NCBI GenBank assembly: GCA_026261815.1
Contig: JAMPIT010000230.1
Span: 11,159,001-11,223,000 of the forward strand
Direction: 5' to 3'
DNA: 64,000 nt
From: Monarcha castaneiventris obscurior
Lineage: Eukaryota > Chordata > Aves > Passeriformes > Monarchidae
Below the pieces are notes generated by a model. That model was given only the letters and a program-made list of their open reading frames with translations. It was not told the origin of the DNA and made no database searches. A program made the translations under genes and the position numbers. Shown here one piece after another: positions 46,713 through 60,400 of this stretch. Position 1 is the first letter of the stretch. Every line of letters begins with the position of its first letter.

Positions 46713-49700
46713 TAATTTTTTTTTTTTGTATCAGGCTGAGGTATGGGCTAAACAAGTGTGCAAGATGTGCACTTTGGCTGCTTTATAAGACGGAATCAGT
46801 CTTCCTTATTGTAGTCATCTGTGCAAATGATAGCCCCTAAATGCTTACACAGTGAGGCTATATTTTAAATTATAATTTAAATGTAAAAGTGACAGGAGGC
46901 CTGAGCAGGCTATCCAAGGGACAGATTGAATGATGTTCTTGATGTTTGAAATGAGATGAAAGAGTCACTGATATGGAGAAGCCCATTTGAGATAATGGCA
47001 GCGGAAGAGGAAATGGTTCCTGCAACACAAGAGATGAAAGTGGAAGAGGGAAACACTTATGTAGCTGTGAGAGAAATTTTTCCGGTTGTGACTGAAAAAG
47101 AAAAGATGCTGAAAAGAAATAACATTGTGAAAGTAGCGATGAACTTTTTTTAACAGGGAAATGAACCACTGAACAGAAATAGGCAAGAAGTCGACCAGAG
47201 TGTGTTAGTACTAAAAAATTTCCTGATGCATCTCTTCATACAGGATGGTTTTTTACATTAAGTGCTAAGATTTAATTAAAAACATATTAAACTGAGTAAC
47301 TCCTCTGCCTGTCTTACACATGTAATTTTTTTCATGTTTTTCATTTTGTTTAACCATCCAGAATAGGAAAACTGCATAGTTCCTGCAATTCAAGGAACCT
47401 GACTTGAATTTGATGGTTCCTTTTACAACCCATAAAACTCATATGGATAATAAAGAGGATTTCTGACCTTCCACATTAAGATCAGTCTGACTGCTTCCCC
47501 CATATTCATCTGTCTTCTTCTGGATCTGTACTTCTCTTCAACAGTGAAAAAGCCCTTAACAGGAATGGGTAAAAAAAAAAAAAAACTATTTAAACTTCAG
47601 AAGACATGAAAGTGCTAAAATAGTGTCTTTAGATGTGATTTACATTTTTCTGCTTGACAGAATAATACTCGGATGTCCCAGTGTTTTCACTCATTGAAGA
47701 CAGAGTCAGGGCATCATAGCAGACAGAATCTAGAATATCCCAAAAGCTAACATCAGAATATTGGGGGGTTTTTCACACTGAGAGCAACTACTGATTCACA
47801 GTGACAGAGTTGTTGTAGCATCACTTGCATCAGGAAAGTCTGCTCCTTTGAAACAGAAAAGGAACCATATTTTTTCTAACACAATTTCACATGTTTTAAG
47901 TAAGAAATAAATAACAAAGAAGATGTTTGTTGTGACTTATGTGACCCCTGTGTACTACACTGAATTCAAATTCTGGCCACAAACACATTTAATATGTAGA
48001 GAGTTCAGTTTCTAACAAAAACCTTCAGAAACAACATTTCTGGAAGAAAACAAATCCTATAAGTTACAGCACTCAGGCAGACCCACCAAAGTCAGTGGAG
48101 ATATCTTCTTTGTCGAGGTGGACTTTAAATCTTGGTCTGGCAATAAACAAAAATTACACACTGAAGAGCTACTTAAATACCAGCCAGCCCCCAGGGGAAA
48201 AGAGAGCATGAAAAAGAGGATCAGAAAGAGAGAAGGGGAATGAAACAACCAGAAGGGAGGAAAGGAAAAAAAAATAGACACAGACTGGAATTGATCTAGA
48301 GGATAAATAAAGGTAAAGGGCATGTTTAATTCAGGGGAGAAGAAAATGTCAGAAAAAGAGACAGAGGGAGAATGACAGGGAGAAATAATTGTGGAAAAAA
48401 ACAATAATAGAAAAATGAAGGCTTAAAATAAGAGCGAATGTTGGGAATGCTGAAGAGGTAGAGAGAAGCAATGCTAAGAGGGAAAGAGAATAAAAACTGG
48501 CGTAAGCCCTCAGTGGCACTGTGAGGAGAGAGGCTTGAAAGGAGCCTCAGCTAAACAATAGAGGGATGCCAGACAGAGGCACCAGGGGGGCAGCACAGAT
48601 TAAATGAGAACCAAATGTAACCGTAACAGAGGCTCTGAGATGTGGGCAATCAAAGCATGTTAAGAGGGAAATGTTCAGTGTGCTTGTGTGTGCATGTGTA
48701 TTTTCACATACTGGAAAAGATTCTCTCAACCCACATCCCCTCCACCACCCAGCAACCCAAAACACCTCAATCTCAGAAACAAAAGCCAAGACCACTCAAT
48801 GTCATTCTGGACTTCAATTACTATTTGTGGTGGGTTTTTTCTACCTTCCCTTTCTCAATTTTCAAACAAGCAGCTCTGTGGTTGCTGCCCCTCCTTCAAA
48901 TCCATTTAAAAAATTCTCTCTTGCTGTGATGGCTGCAAAAGATGTGACAATTGGCAGGCTGCTGCTGTGCTGAAACAAGTGTTTGTCGTGCTGACCAGTT
49001 TTCTAGCTGTTTCCTTGTAATTTCTAGATAGTTCTCTGTACCTGCTTATTGTCTTTTCCCCTGGAAAGGAAGCATTTTAGGATGGAGCTCTCTCTGTGCT
49101 TGTGCAGCAGCCAGTGAAGAGGAATATTAGCAAAGATTCTCCCATGATTGCCATAGGTCACTTTGAAAATTTCTGCCTGTGTCTGAGGGATTCAAAATTG
49201 GCCTTTCCTTGACTGAAAGGAGATATCTAGCTGCAACACTGCATTACGGTTTACACATACTGCACCAGAGCTCACTGAAAAGGCTCCAGACATGAAAGGA
49301 GGTTATGGCAGCACCTACACAGACTGATGGTTGTAGCTCCACTTATCCTGTACAGCAGGGGTGGCCAAGGCTCTGTGGCACAGGCTCGTCATGCCAAAGT
49401 TTCAGGCTCCCCACTCATAACCTATGGTGACAGGTGAGTGTGCACAGATCGTCAAGATAAGTTTATGTTGTCCCAGTCACCCACAGGTTACAGCTCGAGC
49501 CAAGAGAGCATGGGGAGGAGAAGCCAAAATGCTCAGGTTTGTTCTGTGGCTGGAGAAGCAGTAAGTCCTGCTCCCTTTGCACCCATGCTCTTGTGAAGAG
49601 TGGAGAGTGGAGAAGGTTCCTCTGGATATGCACCGGCTTTGCAGGAAGGTGGATTCAACACCCTCAGACGCAGCTGGCTGCCAGCTGTCCCACAGCACCA

Positions 49701-52700
49701 CCCTGCTCTGCCCTGACAACCATTCTGTCACTGGCTCAGGGTCTGCACCCACGTCTCTGTCACCCGTTTCTTTCCCTGGGACCTGGACAGCAGACACCAT
49801 GACCATGGGAAGCAATGTGTCTGGACTGTGCAGCCATGTGATGGCAAAGGCAGCTGCTGGTCCAGCTGGGGAATGAATCTCTGGAGGAGCCTCCTCTGAG
49901 CCCCAGTCTCAGCAGGAACTTGTGCATCCTTCCCCTGGATTTATGAACCCATTTGTTACCCAATTCTCTTCTGCAAAACAGCACAGCAGCACTACCTGTG
50001 CTACCTGCTGCTCAGACAGGTGGTAAGAAAGAGCTCCTAAATCTACATGCAGCAGTTTGGGATATTTGAAGATGTCCCTTAGATATTGACTGTTGCTGAT
50101 GTCTTGTGTAGACTTTGCTTTTTCAAAAAAGAACTACAGCAAGAATTGAACAGATCACTTGGGGCAAGAAAAGAAGTATGGAGCAGAAACAAAAATACAG
50201 TTATTTACAGTGTTACTGAGCAGTGTTTTACACAGAGAATGATAGAAGAAACAAAATAAAGAATAGTTGTTAACTTGTCAGAACAGTTTATTGGTTCTTG
50301 GTAAGATTTTTATTTTAATATTTTTTTGTACCGTAACCAGGGAAAAGAAACTCTTGAACTACTAAGTGCAACATATTGGGCAAAGAGGGGAGCTGCTGTG
50401 AATACCATACAGTGCTTCAAGGAGACAGTGCCTCTCAGGTACCATTCAATGCAGAGTCAGGTTCCTAAATTTGGATCAAAACCTGCAAAGAATTCTAAAC
50501 TCCCCTAAATCTATTTGTGGCTACATTACTGGGAGATTGCAAGGATGAAGTTATGCAAGTGGATCTGAATTTCCCAAAGGTCTGAACCGTATTTCCATGC
50601 CAAGAAATTCACATTATTGAGTTTTTAAACAAATGTTCATTAATGATGATCTTAATGATCATTGACACTGTTCCTGTAGAAGAGCCAGGGAAATGTCATC
50701 CAGTGCAATTCTTGCCGCTAAGGGGTTAAACACTTTCTTGGCTAAGGCTGCTTGCTGACCTAGCTGAAAGAGAAAAAAAGCTATAGGTCAGTGAGTGAGA
50801 TTGCCCTTCCTTTAGAACTGCCCAGGAAGATTACAATAAGTGTGTAGAGACTAAGCCAGGAATTAGAGACTAGGGAGTGCTGATTTCAGTTGTTTCATGT
50901 GCAGCCTTTAGGCTGAAATCCAGGGAGCTGTACTGGCATAAACTATTCCAGTAACAGAGGGTATATTGGTAGAGCCCACCTAGCCTGGGGGCTTGAGCAT
51001 CACTGTGCCTCAGACTGCTGACACTTGGACAGGGAACTGACAGAAGAAAAGATGGATTGGTCTGCTCAGTTAAGTAGAGTCATGACTAAATGATTACATA
51101 GGGTAAAAGGGGATCTAGGTAAAAAAGGCATTATTAATAATCTTTAGATTTCTCTCTCTGAGACTTTCTCTTGTTCTTCTGAGAAGAGAGAAAAGGAGGT
51201 GGTGAAGACAATATTGAACATACATTCAGAGAAATAGTGCTGCATTTCAGTCAATGCACAGGATAGGAGGTTGTGTAAAAAAGATCAAATTTGGCAAATG
51301 CAAGGCTTGATCTAACTCTAGGCCCTGGTTTGGAACCTTGGAAATGAACAACAGAGAAGGTCCTCAATCTGCTATTTCTCTGGGTGGGTAGAAGCAGAAT
51401 AAAGACAGCTTGGTTGCTGTCAACAGTAGAGATTAGAACTGATATAATTAGAGCCATATAATTTACCAACAGCAATATCTCCTCCTTAGCATTCTGAATG
51501 TCTGGCATAGCTGGACAGCCTGTCAGCCACATTTATAACTGAGAGCCAGCTTTTTCCTTTAAAAAGGTTTTAATAACCTGTCTGTTTGAGGTTGCAAGCA
51601 CCCAGCACCCTGTGTCAGCTGGCTGGCACCTGTTCTCACAAAAGTAATAGAAGTAGTATATTACACTTTGGAACAGCAATTGGCTCTTGACAATGTGACC
51701 ATGAACAGCATCACATTCAGCTACAGCCATGCTTCAGCTTTTGATATTAAATAGAGGTAAATTCCAACAGCGAATTCATCAACAGAAATTTGGATGGGAG
51801 GAGAGACAAGTGGCTGTGCACTGGTTCAAAACTCAAGTCACAGATGTAGATCAGTAAGGCAGAGGCCTGGAAGTGCCTCTACAAGAGTTCTACAAGGAAC
51901 TAAATGGTGAATCTGAAAGCAGTTCCTTAGAGTTCTCCCAGATGAAGCAGAAGGCAGGGTGCAAAACACTAGGTAGAAATCTAATGGGAAATCTTTCTGG
52001 AGAAAACCACCTGGAGGCAGATTGATTTCAAATGTGGCCTTGAAAATCACTCTGAAACCATAGTGGACTGCCTTTAATGCACTGAGACAAGGACCATCTC
52101 CCTTCTGTGCTGACCTGTGCTCCAGTGCAATTACCTCTCCAGCTGATTGTACAGTCCTCGTCCTCACAACTGGGAGCTATTTTCATGGACCTCATTGTTT
52201 TAGACAGTTTTAGAAATGATGGTCTATTTCTAATGCAAGAGAGCCCTAACAGTGGCTTCCCTGCTAATGGACTGTAATTACAGGATTGATCCCACATGCC
52301 TGGCAACATGAACCCTTCTGTGCTTTCCAAGGCAACAACAGCATAAATCAATGGTCTGCTACAACAAGCTTCAGAGGATTCAGGGAGAACAAACCTTGGT
52401 ATATACCTTGTAAGGCTTGCTAAAAGGGGACAGCACACACCTGATTAGCATAGGATCATTAACTTATCTCCATGGTCATGTGAAGGATTGTCCTTGCACT
52501 GCACTTCATTTAACAGCTGGCAAGAAAGTGATCATTTTCAAAATGGGTCTTTACACTTGAGAATGGCCCTATCTGTATAAGAGGCAACAGCAGGAGCTGC
52601 AGAAGACATAGAGCAGATGTTGAACAAGATTCTTCCCTTGGGGAAGAGTGATCTCTTTCTTACATGAAGATATAGCACTGGCATGTCATTGGATAGAATC

Positions 52701-55700
52701 AAGGATATCACAGCATGTACACCAACTTTTCAGTCTCTCATGGATAAAAGTGTCTGCAAATTCACGTTAATAAAGAGAAACACTTGTCTGTGGAGTAATA
52801 AAGAGGATGCCTTTCAGTATATTCTTGAAAAAAGGATGGCTGCTTCATACTTTTATATTTGAAAATGAGATGTCTGTTATGTCACCTTACCAAAACTAAG
52901 CTTACAAAACATAATAGATCTGATTCTTCTCACCCTGTGTGTTTTGACAGGAACTGTTAAGCATGTTGCACAAAAGCCTTGGTCCTTGTCACAGCAATTT
53001 TTCAGCTATGCCTGCCCGTATACCCCACTGGTGTGAGTTCTGACCCTGACAGGCAGACTTGGCCTCCTGGCTTGACTTCAGAGCTGCCTCATCTCTACAG
53101 ACTTGTCTGCCAATCCTGGCTCTAGGCTGAAGCCAGCTGCTGTCCCTGGACCTGCTCTATTCACATGGCTGGGATGCTAAGGGGCTGTGCTGGTGAGAGC
53201 TGTACCCTGCCCACTCTGCTGCTGTCTCAGCTCCTGACTCACCTTTCCTTACACAGCAGTGCAAGGAAAGACCCTTTTGTCTGTATGATCAGTTGTTTGT
53301 GTCCAGCAAAGACACCTAGACCCTCTAACTCTCATTTCACAGGCAGTAATGATGTGACAGAAGCAGACGTGGTGGGGTCCCGAAGCAAGCTCATGTAGTG
53401 TACAAATATGTGTCTTTGACAGCCAGCCCTCCTAAGGTGAACCCAATAACTTCTAGTGTACTGATAGTCTTCATCAAATTCAATTGTTCTGAATGTCCTA
53501 GAGGATGTTCTTTAATTTAACAACAGAAAAATATTTACTTCTTATGAATCAAGAATCTGCATACATTGTCACATCAATCAAACTGGTGAGTAAGAGCAGT
53601 GGTTCAATTAGACTCTGAGGGAAATGATCTGATGATTTATCTGAACCTATTTCTGCAACCAGAAGACATTGCTGATTATTAACAGTGAGAGCAATTTCAT
53701 CAGGTTTTTTCTTTTTGTCCTCCTATATGGTCCACATATAACAATAAAGTGTTGCCTAAGGGGACAGAAGGATAACACCCCTGCCATCATTAACTGTACC
53801 CAGAAAGTAGAAGGTTGGCTAAGAACTTTGTATGACTTTGCACAACATAATGTCAATTGGGTCCGGACAGAACAAGAACAAACAGATAGAAAAGAAGCCA
53901 GATAAAGAAGATGTGAGTCTGGGACTGAATCTTGGTGTTACTGTCCAGCTGGCCTCGTTATTAGCCAGATGGCAGGTTCAATATCAAGCCCCTGGAAGGG
54001 TCAACACAGCAAATTACAAGATCTGCCAACTGGACCTAGGAAAAGAGAAAAAAAGGGAAAAAAAAAATTAGAAAAAAAATCCCATATCTATCATGTCCAT
54101 CTGCTGGGCAGAGGAACAGCCAGAAAAGGATTTCTCACAGTCTCATGTACGTGTGATCCAGGGCTGGAGCAAAGTGGTAATTCCTCAGAGTACAGATTAT
54201 CCCAAGACATCTAATCCTTGCACAATACAAAACAATAACTTGTTTTACAAACATGTTCAAGTCAATCTTTTTCTACATCTATTGGATTAAATCTCTCTCT
54301 TATCTTCTAGCACTTGTTTCCATACTCCCATTTGCCTGTTTGCCTTTGTGAGGGCACATGCGCAATGGCAAAATAAGAACTGTAGAAATGTGGAAGATGG
54401 GCATCATTTGATATAAAGCATTTGGCACAGTCTCGTTGATCTTAAGGCCAGTCCAGATCACCCTGGAAAGTTCTGCAATGACCGTCCCAAGATAGACCCT
54501 TGACTCAATTTCTTACCCATGATGTGCATAGAAAGGTATGATATGTGTCCTTAAAATTAACCAAAGATTTTGGTAGATATCTACTCCTCTAGTCCTCCTC
54601 TAAAAAGGCTTCCCTCTCCAATCTGAATTTTGGGCTATTGTTGTCTATTTTTCAAAGTACAGTGGTCACATTTCAATGAAAAAATTTTGACAACCTAACA
54701 GACATTGTCTAGAACTTCAGATAACTGGACAAATTAGTAATATCTGGAAAAGACACCACATTTTCCAGTTCTCCCTCAATATTTTCCTTTAAGCAGTATA
54801 TCCCACAAATACCTGACTAGAAGAAAGGCTGCAATAACATATAGGACCACAAAATTATTGCAAACTTGCACTTAAACACCGCCTGATGTTTGTGGCCAAG
54901 TAAGAATTACGGTCCACCTATTACCTGACGTTTCATGTTAATCTTGCTGCACCTTTTGCAGAACTAACCTAGGACAGCTTTTGCTTGTGGATAAATCTCA
55001 ATGTGTTCTAGGCACAAAGATTTAGTGCTTTGAGCTGCGAGTCTTTAGAAGGACCCTGTACAAACTAGACTGTCTTACATTGGATAGTGGTGTTACAAGA
55101 ACACAAAGAAAAAGGAGTATCTGGTGTCATCTTCAAGTCATAAAGTCCAATGTGGTTTTTAAAGTTACATCCAATGTTCAAAGCTACATCAAGACTCTGA
55201 AACAGTTTTTTTAACGGTAACATTTTGGTTTATCTATCTTGTATAGTAGTTTAGGAATTACGGTAGGATAGCATACTTGCAACAATTTTATTTCATGGTG
55301 AAGTACTGCCCTAGGTGACAGGATATTTGAACCCTTTTTTCTGTTCCAGATAGGATTGTGGGGAACTGGGAACCAATCAGGAAATGAGCTTTTAATGAAT
55401 ATGTCTGATCTAAAACACTGATGTGGATGCAACTGTAGCCAGTTGACAGAGCAGAGTTCATGTCTAACTAGTATTTCTTTAATTCTCAGGTGGGCAACTA
55501 TACCTAAGCTGTGAATCCTAGTCCATGCTGATCCCTGAGCCATCTCCAGTAGTACTTGTCTGGAAGAGTACTGGATTGTCTGGTCCAAAGACACGTCATG
55601 CACCTTTTTTATGGCTTTATAGTATGGGTAGTGCTGTGCCAGTGCTTGGGACATGCCCTGACCTTACTCAGTTTATTTGCATAGGAGTGACTGCAGAGTC

Positions 55701-57387
55701 CCCTGTGGAAGGGATAGTGGGGCAGGAGGAAGTGGGGAGGAAAGCCAGATTCCATTACCAGCTACAGGAGATGTGCTGCTGAAGTCTGGGTGGATGAGTG
55801 GTTTATATTTCATGGAGCTAGAGACTATTGCTCCTGTGATAGATTATGGTCATCCTAAATTTATCACCAAGGACTAAAACCAATAATTTTGGCAGGGATC
55901 TAGAGTAGTAACAGGAAGTTGGAGTAGGACAGTAACGGAGAGCCCACAACAAATCTCTTTCTCTTCTCTGCTCTACCTGTGCTCCAATAGGGAAAGTTTG
56001 ATGAGGGCAGACTCTGAATGAGATACTTGGTACTCACTTAAAGCTGCTTTCTCATCTGCTCTGCATAAACTGCATGCTATGTGCACACAGCTGGTGTGCA
56101 CGTGCAAGACACCCAAAGTCAAAAACCTAACAAGAAGGAGATGTGAGGAAAAACCCAGCTTGTGAAAGAAACAGTGATGAACTGTGAAGTTTTAAAATAC
56201 TCAGTGAAGTAAATATATAATTTTTCAAGGCTCATACAAGCATCATGGATACTGTGTCACAACTTTCCACGTGGATTTTACTACGATTTCTTGACTTTTC
56301 TGAGAATTTTTGAATTTGTCAAGAAAAAAATGAAAACGGGGACAGTGGCTGGAATTTGGCAAGTTACGCAGTCCGCAACAGAGTTTCTCAGCAAGGAAAA
56401 GATGCACAAGGGTGGATGTGCAAGCATCACAGCAAGCTGAGGTAGAGACTAACCGAATTAGGAGAGGCAGAGAGTTGAAGCTCTGCCTCCTGAGTAGTGG
56501 AAGAATTGCAGACTTTTAGACAAATGCAGCATTTCTTGTAAGTGAATCACAAAGGATTCTCCCATTGCTTGAGTCAGAAAGAACAATGTTAACTTGTCTA
56601 ATCCAGAAGAAATTTTCATCACTCTTAGCTTTGTACATGAAGTTGATGCGGTGCAAACCTTCAGGAGGCAATATTTATCCCAGCAATATCCTAAAGTCAG
56701 AAGGCAAAACAGTAACACAGCAGTGGCCATGTAATTGAAGCCACAGCATGCCGTTGAAAGCAGGTCTCTACAAGGCAACCAAATCTGTGGAAGTGAGACC
56801 CACGTGAGCTGTTGTGGCCATTAATTGTCTTTATCCTTTCACCATGTTTGAGATCTCGGCTCCAAGCTAGCAGCCTGTGGCAGCAGGTAGCAAAAACACG
56901 GTTCTGCTGACATGCAATCCCCAGAGAGAAAATATGTGACAAAATTGTGCTCCCTGGGTAATGTCCTATTTATAGCTTGTGTTTGGGAATGGTCTTATCT
57001 GTGTTCCTGTATACAGTGAGAGAGTGATTAAAGCCTCATTTTCATTTCCTTTTGTACCTTACTCTTATCATCCAGATAATTTTAGTGTCTTTAATCAACA
57101 TTTGCAGAAGTAAACAATGCTATGCTAATAACAGTGTTGTGCTATAAACATTTCCTAAGTCATGAAACATTACCACAAGGAGGATGACTGTTAGATTGTC
57201 CCATTTGTAGGAAAAAGAGACTGGTGAAATGAGTGGTCCATGATTAAAATAGTCTGTATCAGACCAGGTATTCCATCCTGTCCTTTATTTAAGCATCAGA
57301 CAGTTCTTCATTTCAGGTTTTGAAGTTCTGCAAAAAATCTCTTATGTGAATTAGTCCACAGATTTAACATGAAGAAAAACACCCCAA
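46713..57387. other. Non-genic sequence, 10.7 kb
   Basis: No gene recognised. Noted contents: a Glu/Lys-rich 65-codon frame at 46956-47153; a strongly purine-rich plus strand at about 48180-48545; a GC-richer patch at about 49340-49960 with overlapping frames on both strands; minus-strand frames of 136 codons (52438-52028) and 147 codons (55654-55211) with no known domain; A-rich runs at 47571-47584 and 54056-54080. Nothing here resembles a tRNA, rRNA or known small RNA. Confidence 0.5.
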
Positions 57388-57416
57388 AACAACAACAACA
57401 CAACAACAACAACAAC
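57388..57416. repeat. (AAC)n trinucleotide repeat
   Basis: About nine AAC units with one 2-base interruption, flanked by A-rich sequence. On the minus strand it encodes a run of Cys and Val in an otherwise Phe/Leu/Gly-rich frame (57660-57364), which is an artefact of the repeat. Confidence 0.93.
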
Positions 57417-60400
57417 AAAAAATCAACAAAAAAAACCCCAACCAAATCAAACACAGAAAACCAAAGCCAAACCCAAGAATCAAACCACCAAATATAAGGA
57501 AAGATTTATTGTTATCCAATGAAAGACAACTGTTTCTGTAACAGGGGAGTGGATGACTAGAGAAAGAGATACACAAGTTACCACTCATTACCTGTTCCAC
57601 TAGGAAAAAGCAGAGATGATGAACAAGCTTGTTAACAGATATGACACCCCAACTAACCATGAAGCACTTGCTGAAACAGTTGGGATTTTAGTGCCAAACA
57701 TCTTGATCTTATCACTATCACATTACGTGGCTAAATAATACTGAAGTGAATGTGAAGTATTCTCTCCAGTGACATTATCCCATAAATGGAAAAGTGTGAA
57801 AGATGGAATGTGCTATAGAAGCATAAAATATAGATGTAGGCCTTAATTTCCACCAAAATCAATGAGCCTGGCTTTTGCTTTGACTTGCATAGCACATTTC
57901 ATCTTCTCTATGTTATTGCTTCACCAATTAGAAAAATTAAAAAGCCAAGACAGAAGGCAGTAGCTGCAACATTCAACAAACAACACAGAATCCAGGACTT
58001 GAAGAAAAAAAATGCATGTTTTTCATAAAAGGATAAATTATAGCAAACTTAAAGTCTTAAGACAGTAGTATCATCTTAATCTCTTATTCTTATGTATTTT
58101 TCAAGTATTTTTTTTTTTTTGTAGTGCCTCTATTACTCGGCTTGCCTGGAATCAGTAAACAATGGGAATATGACAGTTTCTGGCAGAGCACGAGGCATTT
58201 TATCACTGTAACAGACACTCAAGATGGTCTGATTGAAAGGGGCAAAATATGCCCAGTCAAATTAATGTATGGACCAGACAAGGAAAAGCAGTAGCAAGCC
58301 AGTATTTCAGACATCATGCAATAAAGTTTTGCTACACACATGTACATAAACACTAACAGGGGGTGTCTTGAGCAGATACAAAACAAGGGAGAGGTTGCTT
58401 CTTTCCCAAAGCCAGGTGGCCTCCCCCACCCACCTGCAGGAGTGACATCATGGATGATGCCAGTGCCTGGCCCCTTCCTGCTGTTGTGCAAGTCTGAGCA
58501 TCACCAGGGAGCCTGCAGAGGTGAGCAGAGGGGTCAGTCAGGGCCCATGCCCTCGTCCTGTGCTCAGTGGCTGTTAACTGGTTAGTGTAGACACAGACAA
58601 ATGTCCCCACTACCCTGTGGATGTCACAGTCCCAGGCCCCACTGAGCCTCCCTGTCCAGTCTGTCCTGCTGAGCTGTTGGGGCTGGGCTGGCCAGGCCAG
58701 GCAGGCTTGGGGACAAGCAGAGTTCACACTCCTGTTCCCCTGCTGGGTGTGTTGGATATGGGCAGGGCTGGGCACATCCAGTGAAGCCCAAGAGCAGGGA
58801 ATCTGAACTCAACTCAGTCACTGTGCAGCCCCACTGAGGCCAGCTGATAACCCAGGTAAAGCCAAGAATCAGGAAGGAAAGAGCACAGTCATACTGCTTT
58901 GTTAGTAACTGTTTTGTTCTTCTGACAGAGCAGACACCAAAGATTGCAGTCTCCTGGCTGGCACTTGGGATCTGGACAGGGACATAGGGAAGGACAACAC
59001 TAGTTCAAGGTTCACCTGAGCTTCTGTTTATAATTCTATCATAATTCTATCATCTATCATAAGCATTTTCCCTAACTTCTAGAGATCCTTGACGGGTATA
59101 TGGTTGCAAGGACAGATGAGATAATGCCTGGTCTAAACTAAAAGCCCAGCACTTTTTGTGTGTATGCTTCTGAAAAATACATTGGCAAAATTTGTGTGAA
59201 AATGAAATTTCTATACATCCTGATTCTGGTCAGAATTAGAACCCAGACAGTTGGGAGATATTTGAATGTTGTTTAGACCTGGTGGCCCACAAGATCTGTC
59301 AGAAGGCCTGTTCTCTCAAGAAAAAAAATCACACATCTGAAGAGTGGAGACTTCTTGGAGCAAAACAACTCCTGATTCAAAGCTCTGTTAAGACAAAATT
59401 CTCCTTGGCCTCTATGAACTTGGAATAAACTTGAAAGCAGATTTTGGATACCATATTATTTCAAAACTTTATTTTTTTACATAAATCCTGCCTAAAATGT
59501 CAACAAATGAGAGACATCTAATTATTATCTGGGAAACAACTGCCTGATGCACTGGGGAAAAGTGCCACACATTCCTCCTGTTCTTTGCACTTTGATTTGT
59601 ATGACACAAAATATTTGGTTTCATTTTTCTTTTAGCAGATAGATGCCAGCATGAACTGATATGAGGATGTCACTTTTTATAAGTAAATTTTTACGAGCTC
59701 AGTGTTTAATCTTTCTGATTGGCAAGTCTAAGGGACCTGCACTGTTAATCAGTGCACCAGCATCAAATTAAAAACAGTCCTCTGTCATGCAGATGACTGG
59801 TGGGCTAAAGCAAATAAGACAGGGGTCCAAGAAGCTGCTGTGCCTTTCTCTGTGAAGTGAGCAAATGCTTTCATGTCAAGTATTTCTATAGTACAAAATG
59901 CAGGCAGAACACCCAGGGAAACCAGACAAAAAAGGCAGATGTTTGGACTGAGTTCTCACTACAATTTGATTGACACATTAGTTGTCTTTGCATAGTTACT
60001 GAGGAAACCTTCATGTGAAGTGGGATGTTTCCCAAGAACTGCAAGGCCACCTGCAACTCCAACCTTTCCTTCCTCCTCCAAGTTAAATGGTACCACAGGG
60101 ATTCCTGTACTGGAATGTTGGTATGTCTGATCCCTCTACTTGAGTTCAGGATAATGGTACTAAATGGGTTAGAGATTGAGCTCGTGCAGCAAAGGACAAG
60201 CAAGACATTCTTGAATTATTTCAGACAAATATTTACACATCAGTTATCCATATTATTCCATGAATTCTGTACCTGGCCAATCACTTACCCATTTGTGTTG
60301 CTATTGCTGGCCCAGGGGCCTGCAATATATTGGCCAGTGCGTGGGAGTTGGAATATTTTGAATAAACTAGGTCTAAAGAGAATAAAACATTGCAGACAGC

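Noticed and set aside
49340..49500. hAT-type terminal repeat (CAGGGGTGGCCAAGG)
   Set aside because: A single CAGGGGTGGCCAA-like word without a matching inverted end or 8-bp target duplication is not enough.
57364..57660. Minus-strand frame rich in Phe, Leu, Gly, Cys and Val, suggesting a membrane protein
   Set aside because: The Cys/Val run is the complement of an AAC repeat and the hydrophobic residues come from A-rich plus-strand DNA; no start context or family supports it.
58353..58775. 140-codon minus-strand frame in a GC islet
   Set aside because: Overlaps several plus- and minus-strand frames, lacks any domain, and its length is explained by local GC content.
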